64,000 nucleotides of DNA, taken from NCBI RefSeq assembly GCF_002860285.1, contig NZ_PGVF01000009.1, positions 223,556 through 287,555 of the forward strand, read 5' to 3'. Below, one piece after another: positions 35,224 to 44,847 of this stretch (position 1 is its first letter; every line of letters begins with the position of its first letter). A model generated the notes under the pieces. That model was not told the DNA's origin and made no database searches. It saw only the letters and a list, made by a program, of their open reading frames with translations. Made by a program: the position numbers and the translations under genes. This DNA comes from Bacillus sp. M6-12. GTDB lineage: Bacteria > Bacillota > Bacilli > Bacillales > DSM-1321.

Positions 35224-36189
35224 ATGGAACACAAAATGCGTTTAATTCCGTACCAGGTTATGAATGAAGTGGATGAAGCAGCAGAAGTCCCAAGGGGTGT
35301 TGAACTCATTCAGGCTCCTAAGATTTGGGAAAAGAGTCAGGGAGGGGGGATGACCGTAGCCATTTTGGATACAGGCTGTGATATCAGCCACCCTGACCTT
35401 AAGGAACGCATAATCGGGGGACGGAATTTTACTGGCGATGACCAGGGAAATACAGAAATTTATAAGGACTACAACGGGCATGGCACACATGTTGCAGGAA
35501 CCGTTGCTGCTGTACAAAATAATACGGGAGTCGTAGGTGTTGCCCCGAAAGCAAACCTATTAATTGTTAAAGTTCTTGACAAGAATGGGTCGGGCAAATA
35601 TGAATGGATCATCAATGGCATTTTATACGCCATTGAACAAAAGGCGGATATTATCTCAATGAGTCTGGGGGGCCCGGTGGATGTGCCTGAATTGCACGAT
35701 GCCATCAAAAAGGCCATCTCTAATAATATCCTGGTTGTCTGTGCCGCTGGCAATGAAGGTGACGGAAAGGATGCCACAGATGAATTAGGTTATCCTGGCT
35801 GCTATAACGAGGTCATCAGCGTCGGAGCCATTGACCTGGAGCGCCGATCCTCAGAATTTACAAATTCGAACAACGAGGTCGATTTAGTTGCTCCCGGTGA
35901 GGGCATTCTATCAACCTATTTAGATGGGAAGTTTGCAACTTTAAGAGGTACATCGATGGCGACCCCGCATGTATCCGGGGCCCTTGCTCTAATAAAAGAC
36001 ATTTCCAGCAAAAGTTTTAAGCGAAATCTTACTGTGCCTGAGCTATATGCACAGCTAATTAAACGGACAGTCCCATTAGGGAACTCACCGCAGCTCGAAG
36101 GAAATGGTTTGCTGTATTTAACCGCAGTTGACCACTTAACAGAAGTATTCAGCAAGGAATTAACCGCTCAAGTGATGTCTATATCATGA
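35224..36189 (+). CDS. isp: Intracellular serine protease (subtilisin family)
   Basis: A 321-residue subtilase without signal peptide, the mark of Bacillus intracellular serine proteases. The N-terminal inhibitory extension has the LIPY motif (residues 7-10) that blocks the active site until it is cut. The catalytic triad is Asp49 (AILDTGCD), His86 (YNGHGTHVAG) and Ser244 (GTSMATPH), with the oxyanion Asn in AAGNEGD. It degrades cytoplasmic protein, mainly in late growth and sporulation. The frame is open to 35029, but GGGGGG lies 6 nt before ATG 35224. The last codons overlap the endonuclease gene. Confidence 0.93.
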   Translation: MEHKMRLIPYQVMNEVDEAAEVPRGVELIQAPKIWEKSQGGGMTVAILDTGCDISHPDLKERIIGGRNFTGDDQGNTEIYKDYNGHGTHVAGTVAAVQNNTGVVGVAPKANLLIVKVLDKNGSGKYEWIINGILYAIEQKADIISMSLGGPVDVPELHDAIKKAISNNILVVCAAGNEGDGKDATDELGYPGCYNEVISVGAIDLERRSSEFTNSNNEVDLVAPGEGILSTYLDGKFATLRGTSMATPHVSGALALIKDISSKSFKRNLTVPELYAQLIKRTVPLGNSPQLEGNGLLYLTAVDHLTEVFSKELTAQVMSIS

Positions 36190-36998
36190 GTAATTTAAAC
36201 TTCCTTGCACAAGAATTGGAAGAGCTGAAGAATGCTGTAAAAGAAAATATTGAAAAACGTATTTACTACGATGTTAAACAAGACATTAAAAACAGGGATA
36301 TGTATTATCAAAGTATTTCTTTTGATAATAAGGAACTAACTAGCAGTATGCATAGTTTGCTGGACAAAACCCATACAGAAAAACTAAATTACTCCCCGCA
36401 TCGTTATGTTTACCCATGGGTTGACCTGCAGGAAAATGGTAAACTGAAGAGCTTATATTCAGGTAAAGGGATGGAACCGGCAGAAGTAATTGAACATGAT
36501 ATCAAACTGCAACAATCCCGGGAAAGAGGCCTTATTGCCTCCTTCTCGGGTACCAATCTATTAAACTGTGAGCATGTTGTGCCACAATCTTGGTTCGACA
36601 AAAAAGAGCCTATGAGAGGGGACCTGCATCATCTTTTTGCCTGTGAACCCGGCTGCAACAGCCGCCGGAGCAACAGTCCTTATTTTGACTTCTTTGATTA
36701 TGCCCCCGAAAATCGGATATTGGGAATAACGGAAGGCTGCGGCAAGGCAGAGGATGGGCAATTCGAACCGGAATACGGTAAAGGAATCGTTGCCAGGGCC
36801 ACAATGTATTTCTTGATTCGATATATAAACTTAATTGACAGCGGAAACGTGAATATACCGCTATTAATAAAATGGCATAAACAATTTCCTGTTTCAATTT
36901 ACGAAAAGCACCGGAATCTGGCAATCTATGAACTGCAGGGAAACAGGAACCCCTTTATCGATTTTCCGGAAATGGCCGAAAAGATGTTAGGCTTATAA
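36186..36998 (+). CDS. Endonuclease I family nuclease, non-secreted
   Basis: A 270-residue protein of the EndA/NucM endonuclease I family: YSPHRYVYPWVDLQ, NCEHVVPQSWF (around 120-130), RGDLHHLFACEPGCNSRRSN (around 139-158) and SPYFDF. The His and Asn of the beta-beta-alpha-metal site lie in HHLF and CNSRRSN. Most relatives are secreted or periplasmic, but this one has no signal peptide. ATG overlaps the isp stop (ATGA), so the nuclease is translated with the protease and should act in the same compartment. Confidence 0.85.
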   Translation: MSNLNFLAQELEELKNAVKENIEKRIYYDVKQDIKNRDMYYQSISFDNKELTSSMHSLLDKTHTEKLNYSPHRYVYPWVDLQENGKLKSLYSGKGMEPAEVIEHDIKLQQSRERGLIASFSGTNLLNCEHVVPQSWFDKKEPMRGDLHHLFACEPGCNSRRSNSPYFDFFDYAPENRILGITEGCGKAEDGQFEPEYGKGIVARATMYFLIRYINLIDSGNVNIPLLIKWHKQFPVSIYEKHRNLAIYELQGNRNPFIDFPEMAEKMLGL

Positions 36999-37158
36999 TA
37001 CTGAGTTATACTCGCTTGAAGTGAAAAATCTATCTAAAGTACTCGTCTGATTACTGCAGTATAAGTGGAAGTAGGTTATTAAAACGGTGAACAAAGGAAA
37101 GATTGGTTATTTATTTTTGTTTTAGCTATCTCCCCTATGCCGGAGAGATGATAGGAAC
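36999..37158. other. Start of a 980-bp gap without genes
   Basis: The gap 36999-37982 contains no supported gene. Structures at 37159-37272 are listed separately. A minus-strand stretch near 37290-37400 reads like short coding debris. The AT-rich part 37430-37540 contains MVKQFWRFA (ATG 37528) behind AAAGGAG, too short to call. Confidence 0.35.
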
Positions 37159-37229
37159 CACTCATTGTATTGAACGAATGTATTCTCTGAATACACATTT
37201 TTTTGTTCATTAGAATGAGTGTTTTTTTT
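37159..37229 (+). terminator. Long structured terminator
   Basis: CACTCATT (37159-37166) pairs with AATGAGTG (37214-37221). Inside this, GAAC pairs with GTTC and GTATTC with GAATAC, and eight T follow. It is longer than a simple terminator and lies 160 bp behind the endonuclease gene. Confidence 0.6.
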
Positions 37230-37244
37230 GTGTAAAAATCTCCC

Positions 37245-37272
37245 AACCTCTAAACTCTACGGTTTAGAGGTT
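37245..37272. other. Perfect 11-bp hairpin
   Basis: AACCTCTAAAC (37245-37255) and GTTTAGAGGTT (37262-37272) with a 6-nt loop and no T-run. Possible RNA element or mobile-element end. Confidence 0.4.
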
Positions 37273-37982
37273 TCTAAATTTAACCATAGCTCTCTCCATA
37301 TGTTCAACTAATAAATTCTCTGCCTAACGTTTATTTTTGGAAGCATCCGTATGATTAAGGTCTTGAAGCAGTAAGGATGGAGAGTGGCATAACCGGTTTG
37401 CTCCTAATAATTTAATAAATTAATAAGGAAAACATTTTTAACATTAGAAATATTCAGTTATTAGTTATATTCAATAATTTAATTGAATACTTTAATAACA
37501 AATTAGGAAAGGAGCAAACCTTTGTAATGGTCAAACAATTTTGGCGTTTTGCTTAGAGAGTGATGAAATATAAATCAACATGTACAGAATAGAGGAAGCC
37601 CAACAAACCAAACCTCAAGTTGATCACTTTTAGTGCCTAGAAAGTTCAGTATCGATTCAACACCACAAACAATTCAATTATTACTTACTCACAAATGACC
37701 TCTATCACAATTAGTTTCTCACCTACTCATCGGCATTTTTACTTACAACTAAATTTATTAATCAATTAATTAAGTCAGGGTGTTACTTTAAATCATGAAA
37801 AGAAGCGTTAACACAGCAAAACATGCTTTAGTGTTGGTACAACAGGAACGGTAGATGTAATAAAAAAAGATAGGCTGCATTGTAGCTATCTTAAATATTC
37901 TAGATGCAACGGTTAGATGAAAATCAGTACTTAATTCTTTCAGAAATACTACTCATCTTAATACGGGGAAGGAAAGATCAAA

Positions 37983-39944
37983 ATGATTCAAAACAGCATT
38001 AACGAGTCCAAGATTCTATGGCAGCCTAGTGAAGATTGGATTTCCAAGTCGAATTTGATGAAGTTCACACAGCAGGTCAAATATCCACTCCTGCCCTATG
38101 AACGCTTTCATCGCTGGTCAATCGTTCGACAAGAGGAGTTCTGGGCAGCTATCTGGGATTTTGCTGATATTATTGGAAAAAAGGGCCAAGTGGTGGTCAG
38201 CTATTCAGCAGATAAGGGTATGTTGGGCACCCGCTGGTTTCCTGAATCTAAATTGAACTTTGCAGAAAACCTTTTGCGGGGCGACGATTTACGTACAGCC
38301 GTGATAGAGGCAGGAGAGGGTGGAGTTTCCCGTAGCTTGTCTATGGGTGAGCTACGTAGCATGGTTGCTCGTGCGCAAGAAGGTTTACGCAAATTGGGTG
38401 TGAGCATAGGAGATCGTGTTGCTGGGGTAGTTACAAACGGTATCGAAGGGTTAGTAGCATTATTAGCAACAACTTCTTTGGGGGCTATTTGGACTTCATG
38501 CTCTCCTGACTTTGGAGCTCAAGGTATTGTTGATCGAATTGGCCAGGTTAGCCCCAAAGTGCTGATTGCCTCACTCGATTATAGATATAATGGGAAATTA
38601 TATGATATCCGTGAAAATATCAGTGCCGTATGTAAAGTGCTCGAAGGTGTTTCTGCAATAGTGACTTTGACAGAAGATGCAGATTTAACGACCGATAAAA
38701 CGACGAAAATTTTGAGCTGGCAGGAATTGTGTCAAAGCGGTCCATCCTTGCCGGAATATACTCGTGTTCCGTTCGATCATCCCTTGTATATTCTTTTTAC
38801 TTCGGGGACTACAGGTAAACCGAAAGCTATCGTTCACTCGGTTGGTGGCACTTTAATTCAGCATGTTAAAGAGCACCAGTTACATTGTGACGTAAAACCT
38901 GGCGATGTCATGTTTTGGTACACAAATACTGCATGGATGATGTATCACTGGTTGGTGTCAGGGATTGCGAGCGGAGCTACAATACTTCTTTATGATGGTT
39001 CACCATTACCAAAAGATGATCCCGGTATACTTTGGCATATCGCCGAAAAAGTTGGAGTTACTCATTTTGGCACAAGCCCAAAATATCTTGACACCATGAA
39101 GAAACTGAGCTACGACACTAGTCGAAATCACGACTTATTAAGGTTACGGAGCGTTCTTTCAGCCGGCGCACCCCTATCAGCAGAACATTTTGATTGGGCC
39201 TATGATCACATTAAGCAGGACATGATGTTAGCATCCATTTCAGGGGGAGCTGAAATAATAGGATGTTTTGTTATGGGCTCTCCTGTGCATCCTGTCAGGC
39301 GTGGAGAGATTACTTGCAAGTCACTTGGTATGGCCGTTGATGTGCTTGACGAACACGGAGTATCGGTCCTCCATCAAAAGGGCGACCTTGTATGCACAAA
39401 ACCGTTTCCTAGTATGCCGATTACGTTCTGGGGAGACTCCGGGGATGAACGCTATTATTCGTCTTATTTTGAAAAACGGCCTGGAGTCTGGACCCACGGT
39501 GACTTTGCAGAACAAACAATCGAGCAGACAATGATTATCTATGGTCGAGCCGACACCACACTTAAACCAGGCGGAGTACGAATCGGTACGTCTGAAATCT
39601 ATCGTGTAGTCGAGCAAATCCCACAGATAAACGACTCAATCGTTTTTGGCTTTCCAGTTGATCATGATGAAGAAATCGTGTTGTGTGTGGTTATCAATGA
39701 GGGGGAACTAGACCAGGCTTTAGTTGACAAAATCCGTAACGAAGTGCGAGCACAGGCTTCGCCACGACATGTACCTCGCCGTATTTACAGCGTTAAAGAG
39801 GTACCTTATACACTTAATGGTAAGAAAGTGGAAGGTGCAGTAAGATCAACGGTGCTAGGGGAGCCGATAAAGAATAAGGGCTCTCTGATTAACCCAAATT
39901 GTCTTGAGGATTATTATAATTTGTCCGAAAGGCAGTTCTTGTGA
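37983..39944 (+). CDS. Acyl-CoA synthetase of the acetoacetyl-CoA synthetase type
   Basis: A 653-residue AMP-forming ligase (ANL superfamily). ACS-type N-terminus (KFTQQVKYPLLPYERFHRWS), P-loop LFTSGTTGKPKAIVHS (about 272-287), GGAEIIG near 420, the TLKPGGVRIGTSEIY hinge and the C-terminal catalytic Lys in NGKKVEG near 620. The family activates acetoacetate with ATP and CoA; in this cluster the true substrate may be another carboxylic acid. It is the first gene of the cluster and its stop overlaps the start of the next gene. GC content here is higher than in the surroundings. Confidence 0.85.
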   Translation: MIQNSINESKILWQPSEDWISKSNLMKFTQQVKYPLLPYERFHRWSIVRQEEFWAAIWDFADIIGKKGQVVVSYSADKGMLGTRWFPESKLNFAENLLRGDDLRTAVIEAGEGGVSRSLSMGELRSMVARAQEGLRKLGVSIGDRVAGVVTNGIEGLVALLATTSLGAIWTSCSPDFGAQGIVDRIGQVSPKVLIASLDYRYNGKLYDIRENISAVCKVLEGVSAIVTLTEDADLTTDKTTKILSWQELCQSGPSLPEYTRVPFDHPLYILFTSGTTGKPKAIVHSVGGTLIQHVKEHQLHCDVKPGDVMFWYTNTAWMMYHWLVSGIASGATILLYDGSPLPKDDPGILWHIAEKVGVTHFGTSPKYLDTMKKLSYDTSRNHDLLRLRSVLSAGAPLSAEHFDWAYDHIKQDMMLASISGGAEIIGCFVMGSPVHPVRRGEITCKSLGMAVDVLDEHGVSVLHQKGDLVCTKPFPSMPITFWGDSGDERYYSSYFEKRPGVWTHGDFAEQTIEQTMIIYGRADTTLKPGGVRIGTSEIYRVVEQIPQINDSIVFGFPVDHDEEIVLCVVINEGELDQALVDKIRNEVRAQASPRHVPRRIYSVKEVPYTLNGKKVEGAVRSTVLGEPIKNKGSLINPNCLEDYYNLSERQFL

Positions 39945-41113
39945 TGAACAAACGGAAGGTGCCGAAATGTGCAATAGTGGGGATCGGGGAACTTGCTCCG
40001 GTCCGTTACACCAATGGTGCCACTACCCTAGGAATGATCGCGGAGGCGGTTAGGATGGCAGTGGTAGATGCCGGCCTCGACAAGGATTCAGTCGATGGAC
40101 TGTTAGTTGGTCCACAAGTAGGCGAAACTCCACAACATGTGCCAGCCACAGTAGCGGAATACCTTGGCCTTCAGCCCAGAATGGCCAATGTTGTCGATTT
40201 GGGCGGTGCTTCCGGTGCAGGAATGTTGTGGCGTGCCGGAGCCGCGATAGAAGCTGGAATGTGTGAAACAGTGGTATGTGTGCTGGCGAACACGCATGAA
40301 AAGAATCAAATAACGCCTCGTTCTCCCAATCGTAATCCGATTCGGGAATTTGACGTACCTTTTGGTGCATCGGGGGCAAATACTTCATATGCATTGCTTA
40401 AGAAACGACACATGGAGGAATACGGATCAACTCAGGAACAATTCGCACTCATAGCGCACTGGGCCCGTAGGAATGCCCAGCTCAATCCAAATGCAATTTT
40501 CTATGGCAAACCAGTTTCGGTTGAAGATGTACTGACATCCCCCTTTGTCGTTGACCCAATGCATTTATATGAAATTGTTATGCCAGTTGCCGGCGGTGCG
40601 GCATTCGTCGTAACCTCAGCTGATAGAGTGGTGTCCGGAGGCAGTCGACCAGTATATTTACTTGGAGCAGGGGAAAAAGTCACACATCGTGCAGTCAGTC
40701 AAGCACCCTTTCTTACATCTGCACCATTAAAGTATGCGATCGCGGCCGCCTTGGATCAAGCCGGTGTGTGCGTACAGGACATGGATCTACTGTCACTCTA
40801 CGATTGCTACACCAGTGTGGTGGCTACCACCCTGGAAAACGCTGGCTTGTGTCCCCCGGGGCAGTTTGGTGCTTGGATGAAGGAGCATACATTCGGTCAC
40901 GATGGGGATTGGCCGCTAAACACTCACGGAGGACAATTGGGATTCGGTCAACCAGACCTTGCCGGGGGAATGAGTCATATAGTCGAAGCGGTGCGGCAGT
41001 TACGCAACCAAGCGCATCCTCGTCAAATTCCTAATGCGCAACTAGCACTTGTTACCGGAAATGGAGCTACGCTTAGTGAAGCTACAGCTTTGATCCTGGG
41101 GGTGGAATCATGA
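39944..41113 (+). CDS. SCP-x/Ltp2-like thiolase-fold protein lacking thiolase catalytic residues
   Basis: A 389-residue thiolase fold of the SCP-x/lipid-transfer type. Where thiolases have the nucleophilic Cys (NCASG), this protein has DLGGASG (about 86-91). The GHPxG His motif is replaced by GQPDLAGG (around 335-342). YDCYT (about 286-290) is kept. The same losses are seen in Ltp2, which with a DUF35 partner acts as a retro-aldolase. DUF35 follows directly here, overlapping by 4 bp (ATGA). So retro-aldol cleavage of a beta-hydroxyacyl-CoA is more likely than thiolysis. Start taken at ATG 39944 (GTG 39941 possible). Confidence 0.8.
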   Translation: MNKRKVPKCAIVGIGELAPVRYTNGATTLGMIAEAVRMAVVDAGLDKDSVDGLLVGPQVGETPQHVPATVAEYLGLQPRMANVVDLGGASGAGMLWRAGAAIEAGMCETVVCVLANTHEKNQITPRSPNRNPIREFDVPFGASGANTSYALLKKRHMEEYGSTQEQFALIAHWARRNAQLNPNAIFYGKPVSVEDVLTSPFVVDPMHLYEIVMPVAGGAAFVVTSADRVVSGGSRPVYLLGAGEKVTHRAVSQAPFLTSAPLKYAIAAALDQAGVCVQDMDLLSLYDCYTSVVATTLENAGLCPPGQFGAWMKEHTFGHDGDWPLNTHGGQLGFGQPDLAGGMSHIVEAVRQLRNQAHPRQIPNAQLALVTGNGATLSEATALILGVES

Positions 41114-41529
41114 ACCAGATGTTAGCAAACTTGACTGTTCCGGCTCCTACAATCACACCGGTGACAAAACCATTTTGGGATGCTGTCGCAAGGCGTGAAT
41201 TCGTATTACAAAGATGCGAAGATTGCGGTCAATGGGTGTTTTATCCACGTTCCCTCTGCTCACATTGCTGGAGCGACCGCTTGAAGTGGACACCGGCTTC
41301 TGGGAATGGAAAACTAAAAACTTGGTGTGTTGTGCATAAGCCAGGTCATCCTTCATGGGCGGCAGTCACTCCCTACGTGGTAGGAATCGTTGAATTGGAG
41401 GAGGGTCCAACAATGCTTAGCCAGCTTTTAATTGAACCTCTTCAGCAATTACAAATAGGGATGCCGTTAAGTGTATGCTATCAAAAATGCTATAATGTTT
41501 GGCTTCCCTTTTTCGAAAATCGTCTGTAA
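41110..41529 (+). CDS. DUF35 Zn-ribbon/OB-fold protein
   Basis: A 139-residue protein with an N-terminal rubredoxin-like zinc ribbon (Cys36, Cys39, Cys50, Cys53 in CEDCG...LCSHC) and an OB-fold C-terminus (LKTWCVVHK, VTPYVVGIVELEEGP). DUF35 proteins bind acyl-CoA and serve as obligate partners of thiolase-fold enzymes. Position and overlap make the preceding SCP-x-like protein the partner. It appears complete and is not fused to a MaoC domain, unlike ChsH2. Confidence 0.85.
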   Translation: MNQMLANLTVPAPTITPVTKPFWDAVARREFVLQRCEDCGQWVFYPRSLCSHCWSDRLKWTPASGNGKLKTWCVVHKPGHPSWAAVTPYVVGIVELEEGPTMLSQLLIEPLQQLQIGMPLSVCYQKCYNVWLPFFENRL

Positions 41530-41699
41530 TCACCATTACTAAAACAACTCTATTTATACCAATTGAATTGAATTTTACTCTACCTGCTTTTGTTCCAAAA
41601 TTAATTAAATTTTGTTTTCCATACCAGGAGTGCGCTAGATATTTGCTAAAGGGAAAGTTTTTTAATGGGTTTAACTAAATATAGGAGGGATATAGTCAG

Positions 41700-43022
41700 A
41701 TGACAAAAATCCAATTAAATCAGCCTGACGTAGTTCCGAGCAAAGTTCATACCAAAGAGCATCGCAAAGTAGCCATTGCAAGTTTTATTGGCACTACGAT
41801 TGAATGGTACGATTTCTATCTTTATGGAACGGCTGCTGCTTTGGTCTTCCCAGCACTATTTTTCCCGAATTTCGATCCTCTTTATGGTACAATGGCTGCT
41901 TTTGGCTCGTATGCAGCAGGATTCATTGCCCGTCCACTCGGTAGTATGGTATTTGGACATTATGGAGACAAAATTGGTCGTAAGAAAATGCTGACGATTT
42001 CTCTCATACTTATGGGATTAGCCACATTCTTCATGGGCTTACTCCCTACTTATCATTCGGTTGGTTTATTAGCACCTTTGTTGATTAGTCTCCTCCGCGT
42101 GGTACAAGGATTTGCAGTTGGCGGTGAGTGGGGTGCGGCTGTGGTTATGGCAGTGGAACATGCTCCGCCTGGTAAACGAGGACTATACGGTAGCTTCCCT
42201 CAAATGGGTGTGCCTGCAGGCTTACTGCTCTCCACATTGGCGTTCACGATAGTGACAAATAGTATGTCGAATGATGCTTTCCTGGCCTGGGGTTGGCGAA
42301 TTCCATTCTTGTGCAGTGCTGTTTTGATTATGGTGGGTCTCGTTGTACGTTTAAAGGTTAGTGAATCACCGGTGTTCCTGGAAGCAGTGGAGAAAAAACA
42401 GCAGGAGGAACAACCTGTTCGTACAGTTCTGCGTGAACAGAAAAAGCCTTTACTCTTGACAATTGGTATGAAATTACTACAAAACGCAGTGTTTTATATT
42501 TATACCGTATTCGTGCTTAGCTACATTGTGGGCACTCTTAATATGGATCGCTCGGTTGGACTGAATGCAGTTATGATTTCCTCAGTGATAGGTTTAGGGA
42601 CCCTGCCGCTTTGGTCTTACCTATCTGACAAAATTGGGCGTAAGCCGGTGTATTTGTTTGGGACAATAGCTTCAACACTTTTTGTGTTCCCCTTTTTCTG
42701 GTTGATGAACACTGGTTCGGTCATCTTTATCACAATTGGTATTGTGATAGGATTGAACGTTTTGCACGATGCGGTATACGGACCTCAGGCTGTATATTAT
42801 TCGGAGCTCTTCGGCACCAAGGTGCGTCTGAGTGGTGCATCAATAGGCTACCAGATAGGTGCCATTCTAGCAGGTGGGTTTTCGCCTATAATCGCCACTT
42901 GGTTGTTAGCAGAATTTGATGGTAAAAGCTGGCCCATCTGCCTTTATCTTATCGCGCTTGGAGTGCTGAGCATTATTTCAACTTTATTCGCACGCGAAAC
43001 ATTCCGTGACTCCTTAACATAG
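41700..43022 (+). CDS. MFS transporter, metabolite:H+ symporter (MHS) family
   Basis: A 440-residue 12-helix carrier with the MHS start IASFIGTTIEWYDFYLYGTA (residues 26-45), the MFS motif GDKIGRKKML and a second copy SDKIGRKPVY. Relatives import organic acids such as alpha-ketoglutarate, shikimate, citrate or aromatic acids with protons. The location between the DUF35 and thiolase genes suggests it brings in the acid used by this cluster. RBS GGAGGG. Confidence 0.85.
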   Translation: MTKIQLNQPDVVPSKVHTKEHRKVAIASFIGTTIEWYDFYLYGTAAALVFPALFFPNFDPLYGTMAAFGSYAAGFIARPLGSMVFGHYGDKIGRKKMLTISLILMGLATFFMGLLPTYHSVGLLAPLLISLLRVVQGFAVGGEWGAAVVMAVEHAPPGKRGLYGSFPQMGVPAGLLLSTLAFTIVTNSMSNDAFLAWGWRIPFLCSAVLIMVGLVVRLKVSESPVFLEAVEKKQQEEQPVRTVLREQKKPLLLTIGMKLLQNAVFYIYTVFVLSYIVGTLNMDRSVGLNAVMISSVIGLGTLPLWSYLSDKIGRKPVYLFGTIASTLFVFPFFWLMNTGSVIFITIGIVIGLNVLHDAVYGPQAVYYSELFGTKVRLSGASIGYQIGAILAGGFSPIIATWLLAEFDGKSWPICLYLIALGVLSIISTLFARETFRDSLT

Positions 43023-43205
43023 TTTCAGCAGCACAACAGATGAAGTAGATGGTTTACGTAGGTCAACAATAATAACCATGTAAGGAATAGACATGTGCTA
43101 TTTGAAACAAAGTTACTCAACTATTATAGCTGCTAATATCCTTTATTTAGCACATGAATTTTTTGTTGATCTGCGTTTTCAAATATATCATACGGGGAGG
43201 ATTAA

Positions 43206-44360
43206 ATGAAAAAAGCTGTTTTAATAGACGGGGTGCGTACACCTATAGGCCGGTTTAAAGGAGGTCTATACTCAAAATCAGCTGTCGAACTTGGTGCTAG
43301 TGTAGTGACAGAGCTTATCCGCCGTGTTCCTGAATCAGTTACTGCTGAGGGTGTTATCCTCGGTCAAGTAATTCAAGCTGGCCAAGGGCAAAATCCTGCA
43401 CGTCAGGTGGCTTATAAGGCTGGAATAGACCCAACTACACCGGCGATGACTCTGAATAATGTTTGTCTCGCTAGTTTGGCAGCTGTTTCAGATTCAGTTC
43501 GTCGTATTGAAAGAGGGGAAGGGGAGTTGTTCATCGTTGGAGGGTTTGAATCGATGTCAAATGCACCCCATGTTTCTGTATTACGGAAAGAAATAAAAAT
43601 GGGACACGTAGAGTTTTGTGATACTCTTAACGACGGATTATGGTGTGCAATTTCGGATACATCGATGGGTGGAATATCTGAAAAGGCAAATCGGGATTTG
43701 AATATTTCACGGCAAGCTCAAGATGAATATGCCCTGCTATCACAATTAAGGTCAGTTCAAGCTCAAACCGAAGGAAGGTTTGAAAAAGAGATCGTTGGAG
43801 TAAAGTTATCTAATCATTTTATCTCCAAAGACGAGTGTATTCGACCTCAATCTACCTTGCAAAAATTAGCACAGCTTAACCCGGCATTTGAAGAAGAGGG
43901 TACGATTACAGCAGGGAATGCAAGTCAGATGTCGGATGGAGCAAGTGCTGGTTTGATATCAAGTTTAGAATTTTGTGAAAAAATAGGTAAAGCTCCCCTT
44001 GCAACTATTGTCGATTGGGCAAATGTAGCAGGTCCAGATCCTACTTTACATCTAAAACCTGCAAATGCAATCCAATCTGTATTGGAGCGTACAGGATTGC
44101 GATTATCCGATATTGATTTATTTGAGATTAACGAAGCCTTTGCTAGTGTGGTTATAGCTAGTCAACGGAAATTAGGATTACCTACAGATGTGATTAATGT
44201 GAATGGGGGGGCCATATCTCTCGGTCATCCTCTAGGAGCTAGTGGTTTTCGTTTACTATTAACGCTTGCCCTAGAACTGAAGCGGCGCGGGGGCGGGAGG
44301 GGTATAGCGTCCATGTGTGGTGGTGGAGGCCAAGGAGTAGCTGTTTTAATAGAAGTGTAA
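43206..44360 (+). CDS. Acetyl-CoA C-acyltransferase (thiolase II)
   Basis: A 384-residue thiolase with all catalytic parts: nucleophile Cys87 (NNVCLASL), GNASQMSDGAS, NVNGGAISLGHPLGASG with the active-site His, and the C-terminal Cys in SMCGGGGQG. It cleaves a beta-ketoacyl-CoA with CoA, or acetoacetyl-CoA to two acetyl-CoA. This contrasts with the catalytically altered SCP-x-like protein upstream. The 183 bp before it could hold a second promoter. Confidence 0.9.
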   Translation: MKKAVLIDGVRTPIGRFKGGLYSKSAVELGASVVTELIRRVPESVTAEGVILGQVIQAGQGQNPARQVAYKAGIDPTTPAMTLNNVCLASLAAVSDSVRRIERGEGELFIVGGFESMSNAPHVSVLRKEIKMGHVEFCDTLNDGLWCAISDTSMGGISEKANRDLNISRQAQDEYALLSQLRSVQAQTEGRFEKEIVGVKLSNHFISKDECIRPQSTLQKLAQLNPAFEEEGTITAGNASQMSDGASAGLISSLEFCEKIGKAPLATIVDWANVAGPDPTLHLKPANAIQSVLERTGLRLSDIDLFEINEAFASVVIASQRKLGLPTDVINVNGGAISLGHPLGASGFRLLLTLALELKRRGGGRGIASMCGGGGQGVAVLIEV

Positions 44361-44394
44361 GTAAAATATTAAACCATTATTAAGGGGAGATAAA

Positions 44395-44847
44395 ATGGCT
44401 GACATTAATATGAAGAATGGTTGGACTTATACACGTTTTGGTAAACCGGAACAGGGAGCGACCTCACAAATATCAAAAGATATTACTCTTGCAGACATCG
44501 AGTTGTTTAGCGCTTTGACAGGGGACAGAAATCCGCTTCATACAGATAAGAAGGCAGCGGAAGCATCTCGCTTTGGAGGGTTAATTGTTCAGGGGGGCGT
44601 TACTACCGGGATACTAAATACTATCGTAGCAGAGCATTTACCTGGGCCAGGATCTGTGTTTTTGTCAGTGGAATGGCGATTTGCCAATCCAGTGTACATT
44701 GGTGACACCATTACAGGACAGGTAGAAATAGTGGAAGTGCGAGACGATAAACCGATTTGTAACATTAAGACCACTGTTTATAACCAGAAAGGCGTATTAT
44801 GTTTAGAAGGAACTGCGGTGACTTATACTGCTGCTTTAAATGGTTAA
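44395..44847 (+). CDS. MaoC-like enoyl-CoA hydratase
   Basis: A 150-residue single hotdog domain with the R-hydratase signature FSALTGDRNPLHTDKKAAE (about 43-61; Asp and His of GDxNPLH are catalytic) and FGGLIVQGGVTTGIL. It adds water to a 2-enoyl-CoA, giving a 3-hydroxyacyl-CoA, the substrate a retro-aldolase would need. It lies 34 bp behind the thiolase and overlaps the following carrier by 8 bp. Confidence 0.88.
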   Translation: MADINMKNGWTYTRFGKPEQGATSQISKDITLADIELFSALTGDRNPLHTDKKAAEASRFGGLIVQGGVTTGILNTIVAEHLPGPGSVFLSVEWRFANPVYIGDTITGQVEIVEVRDDKPICNIKTTVYNQKGVLCLEGTAVTYTAALNG

